DNA from: Gracilibacillus dipsosauri
Lineage (GTDB): Bacteria; Bacillota; Bacilli; Bacillales; Amphibacillaceae
Assembly: GCF_003176895.1 (NCBI RefSeq)
Contig: NZ_QGTD01000004.1
Span: 124,001-188,000, forward strand
DNA length: 64,000 nt
Direction: 5' to 3'
The notes below the pieces were generated by a model, which worked only from the letters and a program-made list of their open reading frames with translations, made no database searches and was not told the DNA's origin. Of this stretch, positions 43,310-53,641 are shown piece by piece (within the stretch, counting starts at the first letter, position 1; every line of letters begins with the position of its first letter). Position numbers and translations under genes: made by a program.

Positions 43310-44497
43310 ATGGATTTCTTTCCATATGGTTTTTTATTCTGTCTTACGCTTTTCTGTTTTGTAGCTATTCGAGTTTTTGAAATTCAAAAACGTTATCGTA
43401 CTGACCAAAATACTATCTTAGAACTTAAAAAGCGGTTAGCTAAAGGGCAATTGGAAGAAGCAGAGTATCAAAGACTGATAAATCTCATTAAAAAGGAATA
43501 TTCGGGAGGGAAAACGATGAATATTCAAATTGTATTATTTGATGGGTTTGATTTACTCGATGTAATTGCACCATTCGAAGTGTTTGAAGCTGCTGCCATG
43601 TTCTCCAAAAAGGACATTGACCTACAGCTTGTATCTGCTGAAGGAGAGCGTACAGTATTAAGTGGATCAAATCAGATCACCCTTCAAGCGAGTAGTAAGC
43701 TTGATTTAACGCGCAAAGGACTTATCCTTATTCCTGGAGCTTCCGGAACAATGGATGAAATTCCTGCTAGATTAAAGAAAGCAGCTGACACAGATTTAAG
43801 CAGCCTTCTGAAAAAAGCGTTGATGACACCAGATATTTTGATTACTACCGTTTGTGGTGGTTCAATTATTTTATCCATGAATGGTTTATTAGAGGGTCGC
43901 CATGCCGTTACGCATCATATGGGAATGGATCTTTTAACCGCAACAAACACGATTGCCGTAAAAGCTCGTGTCGTAGACGATGGCGACTTAGTAACTGGAG
44001 GTGGAGTTACATCAGGATTAGATGTGGCTTTGTACCTTGTGGAACGAGAGCTAGGGCCACAAATTGCACTCGCTGTAGAACAATTGTTTGAATATGAACG
44101 TAGAGGCACAGTTTGGAAAAAAGAAGGAGAAAAACTTAAAGAAATTAAGCAAGTAGAATCTGAAAAAGTAATCGATACGACTATCCAGCTTAATGAAATA
44201 AAGCGTTTTATTGGAAAATGGGATACCACGATTGCAACCCCAGTAGGTAACCAATCTGTATTATTTAATCTATATATGAAAGAAGGACAACTAGCAGGTA
44301 AAGCAACACAAGGAGGGGATTCGATCATCTTAGATAATCTTGTGTTGGATGGAAGTCAATTAAGATGGTCTATGAAAGTAACGAAGCCAATGCGTCTCAC
44401 ACTAAAATGTACTGTTTCAGTCAATGGTCATGAGATGCATGGGGAAGCAAAGGCCGGTATGCTTCCCTCATCTAAATTAGCAGGACATCGTTTGTGA
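43310..44497 (+). CDS. Membrane SHOCT-like segment fused to a DJ-1/PfpI domain
   Basis: 395-residue protein. Residues 1-20 form a membrane helix, and 33-64 (TILELKKRLAKGQLEEAEYQRLINLIKKEY) resemble a SHOCT motif. From Met70 (MNIQIVLFDGFDLLDVIAPFEVFE) a full DJ-1/PfpI domain follows with the nucleophile elbow TVCGGSIILSMNGLLEG and HHMG; a beta-rich region of about 110 residues closes it. GGGAGGG lies six bases before Met70 (43517), so the enzyme part may also be made alone. DJ-1 proteins act as deglycase, isonitrile hydratase or stress proteins; function here not predictable. Confidence 0.8.
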   Translation: MDFFPYGFLFCLTLFCFVAIRVFEIQKRYRTDQNTILELKKRLAKGQLEEAEYQRLINLIKKEYSGGKTMNIQIVLFDGFDLLDVIAPFEVFEAAAMFSKKDIDLQLVSAEGERTVLSGSNQITLQASSKLDLTRKGLILIPGASGTMDEIPARLKKAADTDLSSLLKKALMTPDILITTVCGGSIILSMNGLLEGRHAVTHHMGMDLLTATNTIAVKARVVDDGDLVTGGGVTSGLDVALYLVERELGPQIALAVEQLFEYERRGTVWKKEGEKLKEIKQVESEKVIDTTIQLNEIKRFIGKWDTTIATPVGNQSVLFNLYMKEGQLAGKATQGGDSIILDNLVLDGSQLRWSMKVTKPMRLTLKCTVSVNGHEMHGEAKAGMLPSSKLAGHRL

Positions 44498-44510
44498 GAG
44501 GACGGTCGTC

Positions 44511-44945
44511 ATGTATTTACTTTTAATATTTGCTCATGTACTTAGCGCCTTACTCCTCGGTAGCTTTCTTTGCCTTCCAATAATATTGAGGTGGCTATAT
44601 ACTCTTACAGGCAATGAATTAAGAATCGGATTAAAAACCACTCTCGCCTTCACTCGAGTTGGACATTATGCTTTAGCCTTTTTGCTCCTAACTGGTGGAT
44701 GGATGGTTATAGGGTATCCACCCTACCCGTCTGTCATATGGGTTGTGACATCCATCCTACTACTTGTCCTTATTGGTGCCATGATAGGAATAATACATGC
44801 TAAGCTAAAAAAGGTTATTCTTACTAAACAGCTTGAGAAGCTTTTATTGACATATCGAACTCCACTAATCTGCTATAGTTGGTTCACCTTTTTAACCATT
44901 GTTGCTGCATTATTTTTGATGACAAATCGTCACCTATTTTTCTAA
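44511..44945 (+). CDS. Four-helix membrane protein, DUF2269-like
   Basis: 144-residue protein with four membrane helices (about 3-25, 50-72, 76-97, 116-139). FAHVLSALLLGSFLCLPIILR resembles the first helix of DUF2269-type proteins, which carry a conserved His in helix 1. It starts 13 bp after the DJ-1 fusion and precedes a DUF2306-like gene by 22 bp, so the three form an operon. Function unknown. Confidence 0.65.
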   Translation: MYLLLIFAHVLSALLLGSFLCLPIILRWLYTLTGNELRIGLKTTLAFTRVGHYALAFLLLTGGWMVIGYPPYPSVIWVVTSILLLVLIGAMIGIIHAKLKKVILTKQLEKLLLTYRTPLICYSWFTFLTIVAALFLMTNRHLFF

Positions 44946-44967
44946 CTTTTATGGAGGAAGCTTGCTT

Positions 44968-45585
44968 ATGAACAAATCTATTCGAATACTGATTCTCCTT
45001 ATCCCACTCATGTGGATATTTCATACATTATCAAAGAATTTTATTGTAGACCCTCAATTTGTAAAGTTTATTGCCAGGAAGGATCAAATACTAACGAATG
45101 AATCCTTATGGATAATCATGATTCGTATCCATATTATTCTTGCGATTATTTCACTTTTGACTGGGCCACTAGGAGTGATCAAAAAAATTCGGATTCAATC
45201 AATCCGTTTCCATCGCTGGAATGGTCGAATCTATGTTTTATCTATTCTTTTCAATTTCCTACCAGGTGTCTATGTTAGTTTTTTTGCAACAGGGGGGTGG
45301 CCAAGTACGCTAGGCTTTCTTATTTTAAATACATTATGGCTCGGAATAACTATCCTTGGATATGTGGCGATTAGAAGGAAGAAAATCAATTTACATAGGC
45401 AATGGATACTTCGAAGTTTCTTTCTTTCATTTGCCAATATAACCATCTATATTTTGGTAGCAATTTCGCATAATGCACTTAACCTTCCTTATAGCCTTTC
45501 ATATACAATTGCGGTCTGGCTATGCTGGGTGCTCAACCTAGCTATCGCTGAAATAATCATTAGAAAGAAAGTGTTTAGCTCCTAG
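44968..45585 (+). CDS. DUF2306-family membrane protein
   Basis: 205-residue protein with about six helices. IIMIRIHIILAIISLLTGPLGVI, FHRWNGRIYVLSILFNFLPG and NLHRQWILRSFFLSFANITIYIL contain the regularly placed histidines of DUF2306 and similar heme- or quinone-type membrane folds. A TTG six bases upstream is an alternative start. Last gene of the DJ-1 operon. Function unknown. Confidence 0.75.
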   Translation: MNKSIRILILLIPLMWIFHTLSKNFIVDPQFVKFIARKDQILTNESLWIIMIRIHIILAIISLLTGPLGVIKKIRIQSIRFHRWNGRIYVLSILFNFLPGVYVSFFATGGWPSTLGFLILNTLWLGITILGYVAIRRKKINLHRQWILRSFFLSFANITIYILVAISHNALNLPYSLSYTIAVWLCWVLNLAIAEIIIRKKVFSS

Positions 45586-45614
45586 TTTTCCTTTGTAAAA
45601 ATAGCTAATCATGA

Positions 45615-45649
45615 AATAAGCTCTACCTTGAATGATAGAGCTTATTTCT
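45615..45649. terminator. Bidirectional terminator
   Basis: AATAAGCTCTA and TAGAGCTTATT around CCTTGAATGA, between convergent genes; T-rich tail TTTCTTAT on plus. Confidence 0.85.
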
Positions 45650-45659
45650 TATAAGACTG

Positions 45660-46604
45660 TTAATCAGCCGTAATTACGATTTTACCAACGGCATGATGGG
45701 TTTCACTCAAGGCGTGTGCATCATATAGCCCTTTTTGGGAGAGTGGGAATGTACTGCCAACAACACTTTTCATCCGGTTTTCCTCTAATAATTTAGCTAG
45801 GATACTAAGCTGTTGACCGTCAGGCTGAAGCCAAATACTTTTGGCCGTAACATTCTTTTGCTTTGCCTTGTCTTGATCTGGTTCATTTAAAACGGAAATT
45901 AAACGTCCGCTTCCCTCTTTAAGAACCTCAAAGCTGTTATGCTGTACTTCTCCACCCATCGTATCTAGTACCAAATCTATATCCTTTAAAACAGTTTGAA
46001 AATCTGTTTTTCGGTAATCAATTACTTCATCCGCTCCTAAAGATTTTAGCAGCTCATGATTTTTTTCACTCGCCGTTGTGTAAACATAAGCACCAGCATC
46101 CTTTGCTAATTGAATCGCATAGGTACCGACACCACCAGCCCCAGCATGGATTAACACTTTTTCTCCTTTTTGTAAGGAACCATGATCAAATAAACCTTGG
46201 TAAGCAGTTAAACCAGCTAATGGAACTGCTGCAGCATCCTCAAAGGAAACATTAGCAGGCTTTTTAGCTAACAAATGTTCATCGACAATGGTATGCTCGG
46301 CATAGGTTCCAAAACGCGTCGTGTCAGGACGAGCAAATACCTCATCCCCCACCTTCCATTCTGTTACCTCAGATCCAACCGCTTCGATGATTCCAGCGAC
46401 ATCCCAACCAAGAATAATCGGGAATTCCCAATCAAACATTTGCTTCAGATAACCTTCTCGAAGCTTCCAGTCTATCGGGTTAATGGAAGTGGCCTTTTCT
46501 CGAACTAGCACTTGATGATTTCCTAGCTCAGGTAAGTCTACGGAACCTTCCTCTAGCACCTCTTTACTACCATATTGTTTTATGATCACCGCTTTTGTTT
46601 TCAA
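45660..46604 (-). CDS. NADP-dependent quinone-type oxidoreductase (MDR family)
   Basis: 314-residue zinc-independent medium-chain reductase. TSINPIDWKLREGYLK, the GROES-like fold, DVAGIIEAVG and the cofactor motif VLIHAGAGGVGTYAIQLAKDAGAYV place it with NADPH:quinone or enal reductases. TTG start at 46604 with AAGGAG nine bases upstream; a reading from 46676 adds an unrelated hydrophobic stretch. Single gene. Probably reduces quinones or reactive carbonyls; substrate unknown. Confidence 0.87.
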   Translation of the reverse strand: MKTKAVIIKQYGSKEVLEEGSVDLPELGNHQVLVREKATSINPIDWKLREGYLKQMFDWEFPIILGWDVAGIIEAVGSEVTEWKVGDEVFARPDTTRFGTYAEHTIVDEHLLAKKPANVSFEDAAAVPLAGLTAYQGLFDHGSLQKGEKVLIHAGAGGVGTYAIQLAKDAGAYVYTTASEKNHELLKSLGADEVIDYRKTDFQTVLKDIDLVLDTMGGEVQHNSFEVLKEGSGRLISVLNEPDQDKAKQKNVTAKSIWLQPDGQQLSILAKLLEENRMKSVVGSTFPLSQKGLYDAHALSETHHAVGKIVITAD

Positions 46605-46740
46605 CCAAATCCACTCCTTCTCATTACATTCAAGTCTTGCAAATACTATTATCAAACCTGTCGTTATGAAAAACAAATAATCGGCTTATTAATGTTAGTA
46701 TGGCCAATGTAATTGGATTCATGAGCCCCAACATAAGCTA

Positions 46741-46769
46741 TTGTTCCTTTTCTGATAATCTGGTATATT
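46741..46769 (+). promoter_or_regulatory. Promoter of the thioredoxin-like gene
   Basis: TTGTTC and TATATT with a 17-base spacer, 34 bases before the start codon, which has GGGAGGGG upstream. Confidence 0.6.
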
Positions 46770-46802
46770 TTTCATATACAGTACAATGGGAGGGGATTTT
46801 TA

Positions 46803-47384
46803 ATGGCATTTACGTTAGAATTAAGGCAAAAGGCGCCAGATTTCAAGCTTCCTGCCACAAACGGGAGATCATACAGCTTGTCAGATTTTCATGATGCTCA
46901 GGTTTTAGTTGTCTTCTTCACATGTAATCATTGTCCATTTGTAATCGGATCAGATGAAGTTACAAGGGCAACAGCGGAGAAATTTGCAAAAAATGGTGTA
47001 TCCTTTGTTGCAATTAACTCCAATAGTGCAAACACCAATCCTGATGATTCCTTTGAAGGCATGGTGAAGCGCATGGAGGAAAATCAATTCCCTTGGATCT
47101 ACTTACATGATTCCACACAAGAAATCGCAAAAGCATATGGAGCATTAAGAACTCCACACTTTTTCGTGTTTAATCAAAACCGAGAATTGATCTACACAGG
47201 AAGAGGTCTCGACAACCCGCGACAGTCAGAAAAGGCGACCGTGAATGATTTAGAAAATGCGCTTAGTGAGCACTTAGCTGGTAAACGTATTACAACCCCA
47301 TTAACCAATCCTTTAGGCTGTAATGTGAAATGGGATGGAAAAGATGCTCATTGGATGCCAGCAGAGGCCTGTGATCTAGTATAG
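46803..47384 (+). CDS. Thioredoxin-fold redoxin (AhpC/TSA-type)
   Basis: 193-residue cytoplasmic thioredoxin-like protein. The active-site region [15 protein letters not shown] has Cys41 and Cys44; [19 protein letters not shown] carries the cis-proline. C-terminal [23 protein letters not shown] is shared by a family of redoxins often annotated thioredoxin family protein. No signal peptide. Transcribed alone with its own promoter and terminator. Likely thiol oxidoreductase or peroxidase; partner unknown. Confidence 0.87.
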   Translation: MAFTLELRQKAPDFKLPATNGRSYSLSDFHDAQVLVVFFTCNHCPFVIGSDEVTRATAEKFAKNGVSFVAINSNSANTNPDDSFEGMVKRMEENQFPWIYLHDSTQEIAKAYGALRTPHFFVFNQNRELIYTGRGLDNPRQSEKATVNDLENALSEHLAGKRITTPLTNPLGCNVKWDGKDAHWMPAEACDLV

Positions 47385-47392
47385 ATTTTCAT

Positions 47393-47430
47393 TCACCAGG
47401 TACCTTGATAGAGGGTATCTGGTTCTATTT
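47393..47430 (+). terminator. Terminator of the thioredoxin-like gene
   Basis: ACCAGGTACC and GGGTATCTGGT around TTGATAGA, then TCTATTTTGG. Confidence 0.7.
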
Positions 47431-47968
47431 TGGATAGACGACTGTTCCATCCTCTTCTATGATTGGATTTGCTCCCCATCTGCCAAGTTCATGTGCTATG
47501 ATTTCTGTTCGACCATTTGAATTATCCATCAGATGATACACATTCCAGCCATTTGCCTGCAAAGTTACTAATTATTAATTGGTGACATCGGGCTGGATGT
47601 TTTTCCGAGCATAGATAAGCAAGCTGACACTTTTTTGCCGTTCGTAGAAGTTGCGTTAAACCTCGTTTGAATTCATCACCTAATGTATAATCAGCATAAT
47701 GATGAAAAGATTGATTTCGCCAACCTGCATTGAGGCTTTCTCCTATTATTCCTGATCGAGACCGTCTTCCACCAAGCAACGGAAAATGATGATAGTCTAT
47801 TCCGGCATTCTGTAGCCATTTTCTCATGTTATCCTTTGTGTACTGAGGGTGCTTACGACTAGCAGGAATGGCGCGGACATCTGCCACAAATTCAATATTC
47901 GCTTCACCAAGCATTTCGAGAAAATGCTCCCTTGTGTGTGTGGAATGACCAATCGTATAAATATCCAT
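47425..47968 (-). pseudogene. DUF488-family gene with a frameshift near its 3' end
   Basis: The frame from 47968 encodes a DUF488 protein (MDIYTIGHSTHTREHFLEML, ADVRAIPASRKHPQY, FPLLGGRRSRSG and CSEKHPARCHQLIISNF). After ISNF it changes to GKWLECVSSDG and stops at 47522. One base shift within TTTGCAGGCAAATGG restores the family C terminus ANGWNVYHLMDNSNGRTE through to VVYPK, ending at 47425. The full product would be about 180 residues. The family is uncharacterised; the conserved core contains several His, Cys and Arg. Either a real inactivating indel or a sequencing error. Confidence 0.85.
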
Positions 47969-48015
47969 TGGTGAGACTCCTTTCTATCCCCCTATACCCG
48001 TTTTCTTCACCATTT

Positions 48016-48040
48016 AAAAAGGAGAGCGATTAGCGCTCCC
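48016..48040 (-). terminator. Terminator of fbp
   Basis: On the minus strand GGGAGCGC and GCTCTCC around TAATC, then TTTTT, six bases after the fbp stop. Confidence 0.8.
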
Positions 48041-48045
48041 CATTT

Positions 48046-49977
48046 TTATTGCATATAGCGATATTCCATTAATTGTTTTAAGCGACCGATCTCTTCTTGT
48101 AATTCCTTGCCTACATTTGTTTCACGGACCTTTTTTCGCTCTAGCTCCTTATCCACTACACGCTTCACCGAAAGGACGTCGGCTCCATTTTGGATTACTT
48201 CTTCCTTTGAATTAAACTGCTGGTGTGCTACGAGCTGCATGCCAAATGAATTGTATAAAAGCGTGTATCCTGCAATGCCCGTTGTCGATTGATAGGCCTT
48301 CGAAAAGCCGCCATCAATTACGATCATTTTGCCATTTGCCTTGATCGGGTTCTCCCCTTCAATTTCTTTTACTGGTGTATGTCCATTGATGATATGCCCT
48401 TGATCAGGATCGAGTTCAAACTCTTCTAGCATTTTACGGCAAATCTCTTCACTTTCTCGCAAATAATAATAGGGGTTTTTATCCTCCTTATGGGAAGCTT
48501 TATCCTTTATAAAATAACGCTCGAAGGTCGTCATTGCTCGCTTCCCAAATAAAGACGAATACTCCCCTGTCCATAAATACCAAACCATATCTGTCGCTAA
48601 ATCATCGGATAGGCCACGATGAGTAAAGGCATAACGCAAATATTCTTCAAATTGATCTAATAAGGCCCGACCTTTATATACCTCTCCTTCGATCTCCATC
48701 TGTTCCATTTCCCCGTCCTCATTAACTGGAATACAGCCATGGATTAGTAGGTTTCCATTATATCTCAAATAAAGACTACCTTTTTTCATTAAAAACTTCA
48801 TATGGCGGGCTAATTTCTCAGAATGTTGAACAGAGACTAATAACTTATCGATCACCTCTTCTTCTTCCGGTAGCAATTGTGCCGGATTAGCTGGATTAAT
48901 CGTCCGAAAGCATGTATTTTCTAGTGGATATGTCTTCCCATAGATCGTGATTTCCTTTTTTTTATAATCAATTTTCTCCAGTACTAAACGATCCTCCATA
49001 TTAAAAAAGGGTCGACGTTTGATAATCGGGCTCTCTAGTTTAAATTGAATCATCGCCATCGCTTGGTGAATTTTTGTGATCTGTAAAGCTTCATGCTCAG
49101 ACAATGGCTTATCTTTATGCTCCTTTGGACGAAATGCTGGATTGTCCTCGTAATATTTCTCCGCTAAATTAAGGAGTGGGCGAAGATTAATGCCATAAGC
49201 ATCTTCAATAATGTCGAGATTATCATAGCGAGCACAAATACGAATAATATTTGCCAGACATACCTTCGATCCAGCATATGCGCCTAGCCAAAGTACGTCA
49301 TGGTTTCCCCATTGGATATCTAAGGAGTGGTAGTTAATCAATGTATCCATGATTTTATCAGGGTCTGGGCCACGATCATAAATATCTCCTACAACATGTA
49401 GGTGATCCACAATGAGTCGCTGAATGGTATACGCTAAGCCGATAATCAATTTTTCTGACTGTCTAAGGGTAATAATCTGTTGCATAATTTTTTCATAGTA
49501 TGTTTTTTTATTAGAATATTTATCAGATTTATATAATAATTCCTCGATCACATAAACAAATTGCTCTGGCAATGCTTTTCGCAGCTTTGATCTCGTATAT
49601 TTGGATGAAGCATACGGAAGAAGTGTGATCATGTCATAAATCGTTTGTTGATACCACGCATTTAGCTCCACCTCATTTGAAAAGGTGTTTCGGATTTGTT
49701 TTAGTTTTGCTTCTGGGTAATAAACTAATGTGGCGAAATCGTTAATTTGTTGTTCTGTCATCGTGCCTTTGAAAATATCATGAATCTTCTCTTTGACTTT
49801 ACCTGAACCGTTTCTGAGCACATGTTGAAAGGCATGGAACTCTCCATGGAGGTCACTAACAAAATGTTCTGTTCCCTTCGGCAAATCAAGAATTGCTTCT
49901 AAATTTATAATTTCCGTAACGACTTTTTCCTCACAGTCGTATTTTTCCGCTAATAGATCTAAATATTTTGCATGCAA
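48046..49977 (-). CDS. fbp: Fructose-1,6-bisphosphatase, class III
   Basis: 643-residue gluconeogenic phosphatase of the Firmicutes-type Fbp. The metallophosphatase motifs [39 protein letters not shown] and HIINGHTPV are intact, and [20 protein letters not shown] at the N terminus matches the B. subtilis enzyme. TTG at 49977 is taken as start because AAGGGAG lies upstream (11 bases); the GTG at 50001 has no ribosome site. Needed for growth on gluconeogenic carbon. Confidence 0.95.
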   Translation of the reverse strand: MHAKYLDLLAEKYDCEEKVVTEIINLEAILDLPKGTEHFVSDLHGEFHAFQHVLRNGSGKVKEKIHDIFKGTMTEQQINDFATLVYYPEAKLKQIRNTFSNEVELNAWYQQTIYDMITLLPYASSKYTRSKLRKALPEQFVYVIEELLYKSDKYSNKKTYYEKIMQQIITLRQSEKLIIGLAYTIQRLIVDHLHVVGDIYDRGPDPDKIMDTLINYHSLDIQWGNHDVLWLGAYAGSKVCLANIIRICARYDNLDIIEDAYGINLRPLLNLAEKYYEDNPAFRPKEHKDKPLSEHEALQITKIHQAMAMIQFKLESPIIKRRPFFNMEDRLVLEKIDYKKKEITIYGKTYPLENTCFRTINPANPAQLLPEEEEVIDKLLVSVQHSEKLARHMKFLMKKGSLYLRYNGNLLIHGCIPVNEDGEMEQMEIEGEVYKGRALLDQFEEYLRYAFTHRGLSDDLATDMVWYLWTGEYSSLFGKRAMTTFERYFIKDKASHKEDKNPYYYLRESEEICRKMLEEFELDPDQGHIINGHTPVKEIEGENPIKANGKMIVIDGGFSKAYQSTTGIAGYTLLYNSFGMQLVAHQQFNSKEEVIQNGADVLSVKRVVDKELERKKVRETNVGKELQEEIGRLKQLMEYRYMQ

Positions 49978-50170
49978 TGTGATTCGAACTCCCTTCAGCA
50001 CTTATCTTGTACAATTTATGTTATATTGTAACAATAAATGCAACATATATCTAGATTTATTTTTAAAAAGTGCATCATATTTAATGTAATTGTAGGTTAT
50101 TCGTCTATTTAATGTGTGTTTAATTCTATTTTATGTATTCTATTAGTAATGGTGTAGTCGAGTGAAGGAA

Positions 50171-50254
50171 GGTGAGTTATATAGAGGATGAGGTGTCATC
50201 ATTTAGAGGTATTGCGGATTCAGGTGATTAGATGGTGGGGTTAGTTCCTATAAG
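50171..50254. repeat. Degenerate 21-bp repeat array 3
   Basis: Four successive 21-bp blocks start GGTGAG, GGTGTC, TGCGGA and GGTGGG at 50171, 50192, 50213 and 50234; the first two also share TTTAGAGG/TATAGAGG. Lies in the gap between fbp and the pectinesterase gene, which otherwise holds no gene. Confidence 0.5.
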
Positions 50255-50284
50255 AACACGGAGCTAGATTAAACTGGCTCCGTG
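50249..50284 (-). terminator. Terminator of the pectinesterase gene
   Basis: CACGGAGC and GCTCCGTG form an 8-bp stem with a 12-base loop; TTCTTAT follows on the minus strand. Confidence 0.75.
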
Positions 50285-50293
50285 AATGTTTCT

Positions 50294-53200
50294 TTATTTT
50301 TGGATTAACTTGAGAATGATTTGCTTTAACGTTTGATAGGCTTGATCAGAGATTAGAGCTGGCTTTTTCTCCATTTGTGCTTTGAATTTTTGAAGAAATT
50401 TTGTCGCCTGTTGCTCTGCTCCTTTTTCATCATGATACTGATATAGCTTGTAGGCATTGGTTAGCTGCTTGGCTAATGGGTGTCTTATCTCTCCTGATGA
50501 AATTAATTCTTCCAAGACTATGCCAAAGTCATCAGTGGTAACAAACTGAATGTGATAGATTTGTTTCAGTCCGTCCTCTGCGGTAACTTCTATCTTTGCT
50601 TCTGTTCCTTCTTGCGAAATAGTGACGATACTCTTTTCACTCATGGCTTCTGCGGCAATAGCTGGTAGATCTTCATTTGCAGGTAATGTCACGACATACT
50701 CTTTTTGGTTTGGATCAAAGTTTTCTAGGGATTTTCCGTCTAATGTTAGGCTAGAGAGTATCGCATTACTATCGAGAAGAATCTCTTTTTCCACTGGGTT
50801 CCAGTTATCATCCCCTGCTAGCACCTTTTCAGGCATATATGCCATAGCTTCCTCTAATGTCAGCTGTTTCGTCCATGAATAACGCTCCATCGCCTCTCCA
50901 CTAGGACCACTGTTAGCGAACTCACCATATCTTGCTGTTGATTCATTCTCGCTATTACCCCAGTTATTCCACCCGTGTGGTTTAATATGCTCACCCATCC
51001 ATGTCTGGATATAAACAACATTTGAATAAGGACGCCAAGGTCTACCTAATTCGACACTATCAATCATGCCTTCCTCTGCGGTTAATTTACTGTTATAGAA
51101 AACATAGCCAATGTTCGTCTTCTTCGTAGAAGCTGCTGTGACATAACCAGCATCGCGACTATGGATGATAGAATGATCAAACACGGCAGTGGCGTCACCA
51201 AAAATAAAATCGACATCGCCTGAAATATAACTATCGACGTAATATTGTCTGACATCGTCTGTTGCCAATAAGGTGTCCTGCCATCCTATTAATCGGACAT
51301 TTCGATAAATCTGACGGTCCCCCCTTGCTGACAGGGCGACTGCTTGGGCCGTATCATTTCCTGAATCATTTTCTATTGTTAGATTTTCTGCGATAAAGTC
51401 ATCGGCTTGTACTAATACACTATAACTATCTGAGGTACCAATTTCCTCGCCATCTGGTCCGATTGTTTTCGCATTGTCATCATAAATTAATATGGTATCC
51501 TCTGGTCCATTACCTTGACCAATTAAGCTAATATTCGTCTTTTTGTTAGGAATCTTAATCTTTTCGCGATAAACACCTGCTCCAATTTGGATGACGATAC
51601 GTGATCGATTGTGATCTGGTACGGCATCAATCGCTGCCTGAACGGTCTGATAGTCACCAGAGCCATCCTTTGCTACCTTGATAACTTCGGCCGCTGTTCC
51701 CTTCACTTGAATCGAGGAATAACCAATCCCAGATTCATTCACCGCATGAATGACATAATCATACTCCTTGCCATTTTGTAAAGATTTGTCTGTGAAAACT
51801 GGCTCTGTCAGTTCCTCACCCACAATGGTATATGGTTGATCAGAGGCGTCACGACGCTTTACGATATAATAATCCGCATTTTCTACTGCCTGCCAATTCA
51901 ATTGAAGCTCCCCATCTTCGATATTATGGATATTTACTTGCTTTGGCATGTTAGGTTTCCCATCATCTGCTTTTGGTTTTACTGCAATCGCTTGACTCTC
52001 TAGGCTTTGTGTTGCTTTATTTTTCGCAGTGATGACATAATAATAAGGTTTACCATTAACTAATTCCTTATCTTCATAGGTGGTACCCTTCACCGTTTTC
52101 AGCAATTGAAAAGTACCCTGATCACTATCTTTCCGTTTCACCTCATATACTGTAGCACCTTCTACTGCTTCCCAGCTCAATGCCACGCTACGATCCTTTT
52201 CTTTTGCTGTTACATCTACAGGCATTGATAGGGAATTGATTGGAGTAACGGCTAATTCTTCGGAAGGGAGGCTTTCCCCACCAATGTGTTTGGCAGATAG
52301 AACATAATAATACGTCCTACCATTGACTAAGCCTGTGTCTGTATAACTTGTTTTCGTAATTTTCTCATTAATCACTTGATAAGGACCACTAGGCTTAGTT
52401 GCCCGCCTTAGAACATACGAATTGGCATTTTCGACAGGCTCCCACTGAAGATTGACTTGGGTGTCTCTAGCCACACTTGTTATATTTTCTGGAGTCCCAG
52501 GTAACTCTGGTGTATCTGTAGGTGTAACCTCGATTTCTTCTGGAAATTCACTCTCTCCCTTTTCCCCATTACTCGTAACCACATAATAATAGGTTGTCCC
52601 ATTGACAAGTTCGGTATCAACGTACGTTGTATCGTTAATATCGGATGCAATGGTCACAAAGGCCTCTCCACTTGCTTCCCGCCGTTTTACATTATAGGAA
52701 AGCGCACCATCACCTACCTCCCAAAACAGCTGTACTTTCTCATTACCACTAATAGCTCTCAATCCTTCGGGTGCAGTGGTGGGAGCAGGGTACACTTTTA
52801 TATTGTCAAAATAAAGATGGCCTCCCCCACTGCCAGGAGTTGCAGAAGCAATCCGCGCAATCCCGTCTTCTGAAAAGTCATCTAAAAAAGCAACCTCCTC
52901 TGCTACAAGCTCCCCATCTATGTATATATCTACTGTTGACGTAACGGTATTAGCGATAATTTTGAAATGATACCACTGATGATCTATAGGGGGATCGGTT
53001 AATTTTACATAGGCACCATTATCGGAATAAACAAAGGTATACTCCTCTTCACCAGCCGGCTTTCGTAATTCTAAGGATAGAGCTGTTTTATTCCCTTCAG
53101 CATTTTTTAGTTGAAAAAACTTGGAGGTCCCTGCCATCCTTGGCTGCATAAAATCAAATTCTGTAGTTATCGTACCATTTTGTTGCTGAAAAACTTTCTG

Positions 53201-53476
53201 TGCTGTCACATTTGTCCCACCTTCATCATGTAGCTTCATTGCCTTCTCGGAATCATTGCCGATTGATGTTGGCGGCACCTCCGCAACCATCACTTTATTT
53301 ATATCATTTTGTGGGTCTGGTCCAATCTGATAATCCTCTGGTGCTTTATTCAAATCTAGGTCTTCAAAGTGATCATCGATAAAAGGTGGGTCTTGTGATG
53401 GGGTTGCCCATGCTGTAAATGGTATAGAGGATAGTACTAATACAAAAACCAAAAGACATAACCAAATTTTTTTCAT
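50294..53476 (-). CDS. Secreted multidomain pectin methylesterase (CE8)
   Basis: 1060-residue exoenzyme that removes methyl groups from pectin. Signal peptide 1-24. A concanavalin-like module (about 30-232) is followed by four fibronectin type III modules (about 233-318, 325-412, 417-500, 508-590), then the CE8 beta-helix (about 598-895). Its catalytic set is Gln711 in AQAVAL, Gln733/Asp734 in GWQDTLL, nucleophile Asp756 in GDVDFIFGDA and Arg812 in GRPWRPY. A cadherin-like segment and a charged helical tail follow. No sortase signal, so it is released or held by non-covalent binding. A perfect cre box lies upstream. Confidence 0.93.
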   Translation of the reverse strand: MKKIWLCLLVFVLVLSSIPFTAWATPSQDPPFIDDHFEDLDLNKAPEDYQIGPDPQNDINKVMVAEVPPTSIGNDSEKAMKLHDEGGTNVTAQKVFQQQNGTITTEFDFMQPRMAGTSKFFQLKNAEGNKTALSLELRKPAGEEEYTFVYSDNGAYVKLTDPPIDHQWYHFKIIANTVTSTVDIYIDGELVAEEVAFLDDFSEDGIARIASATPGSGGGHLYFDNIKVYPAPTTAPEGLRAISGNEKVQLFWEVGDGALSYNVKRREASGEAFVTIASDINDTTYVDTELVNGTTYYYVVTSNGEKGESEFPEEIEVTPTDTPELPGTPENITSVARDTQVNLQWEPVENANSYVLRRATKPSGPYQVINEKITKTSYTDTGLVNGRTYYYVLSAKHIGGESLPSEELAVTPINSLSMPVDVTAKEKDRSVALSWEAVEGATVYEVKRKDSDQGTFQLLKTVKGTTYEDKELVNGKPYYYVITAKNKATQSLESQAIAVKPKADDGKPNMPKQVNIHNIEDGELQLNWQAVENADYYIVKRRDASDQPYTIVGEELTEPVFTDKSLQNGKEYDYVIHAVNESGIGYSSIQVKGTAAEVIKVAKDGSGDYQTVQAAIDAVPDHNRSRIVIQIGAGVYREKIKIPNKKTNISLIGQGNGPEDTILIYDDNAKTIGPDGEEIGTSDSYSVLVQADDFIAENLTIENDSGNDTAQAVALSARGDRQIYRNVRLIGWQDTLLATDDVRQYYVDSYISGDVDFIFGDATAVFDHSIIHSRDAGYVTAASTKKTNIGYVFYNSKLTAEEGMIDSVELGRPWRPYSNVVYIQTWMGEHIKPHGWNNWGNSENESTARYGEFANSGPSGEAMERYSWTKQLTLEEAMAYMPEKVLAGDDNWNPVEKEILLDSNAILSSLTLDGKSLENFDPNQKEYVVTLPANEDLPAIAAEAMSEKSIVTISQEGTEAKIEVTAEDGLKQIYHIQFVTTDDFGIVLEELISSGEIRHPLAKQLTNAYKLYQYHDEKGAEQQATKFLQKFKAQMEKKPALISDQAYQTLKQIILKLIQK

Positions 53477-53573
53477 CTATATTCCTCCATTTCTAGGGGG
53501 GCTTTAGGTGAAAATGCCACCTCCTAATCCTCATTTTAACAAGGGGAACATTACATTTTTTAGGCTATTACAG

Positions 53574-53588
53574 TGATAACGATTACAT
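53574..53588 (-). promoter_or_regulatory. cre box (CcpA) of the pectinesterase gene
   Basis: On the minus strand ATGTAATCGTTATCA matches the cre consensus WTGNAANCGNWNNCW at every position, 98 bp upstream of the start codon. Confidence 0.78.
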
Positions 53589-53641
53589 TTTTATTAGACA
53601 GGTGAGAGGGATATGTGGTTGTGATATCCTATTCTTATATT

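Noticed and set aside
43915-44328. 137-residue minus-strand open frame
   Set aside because: Shadow of the DJ-1 domain coding strand; composition and codon use unlike neighbours.
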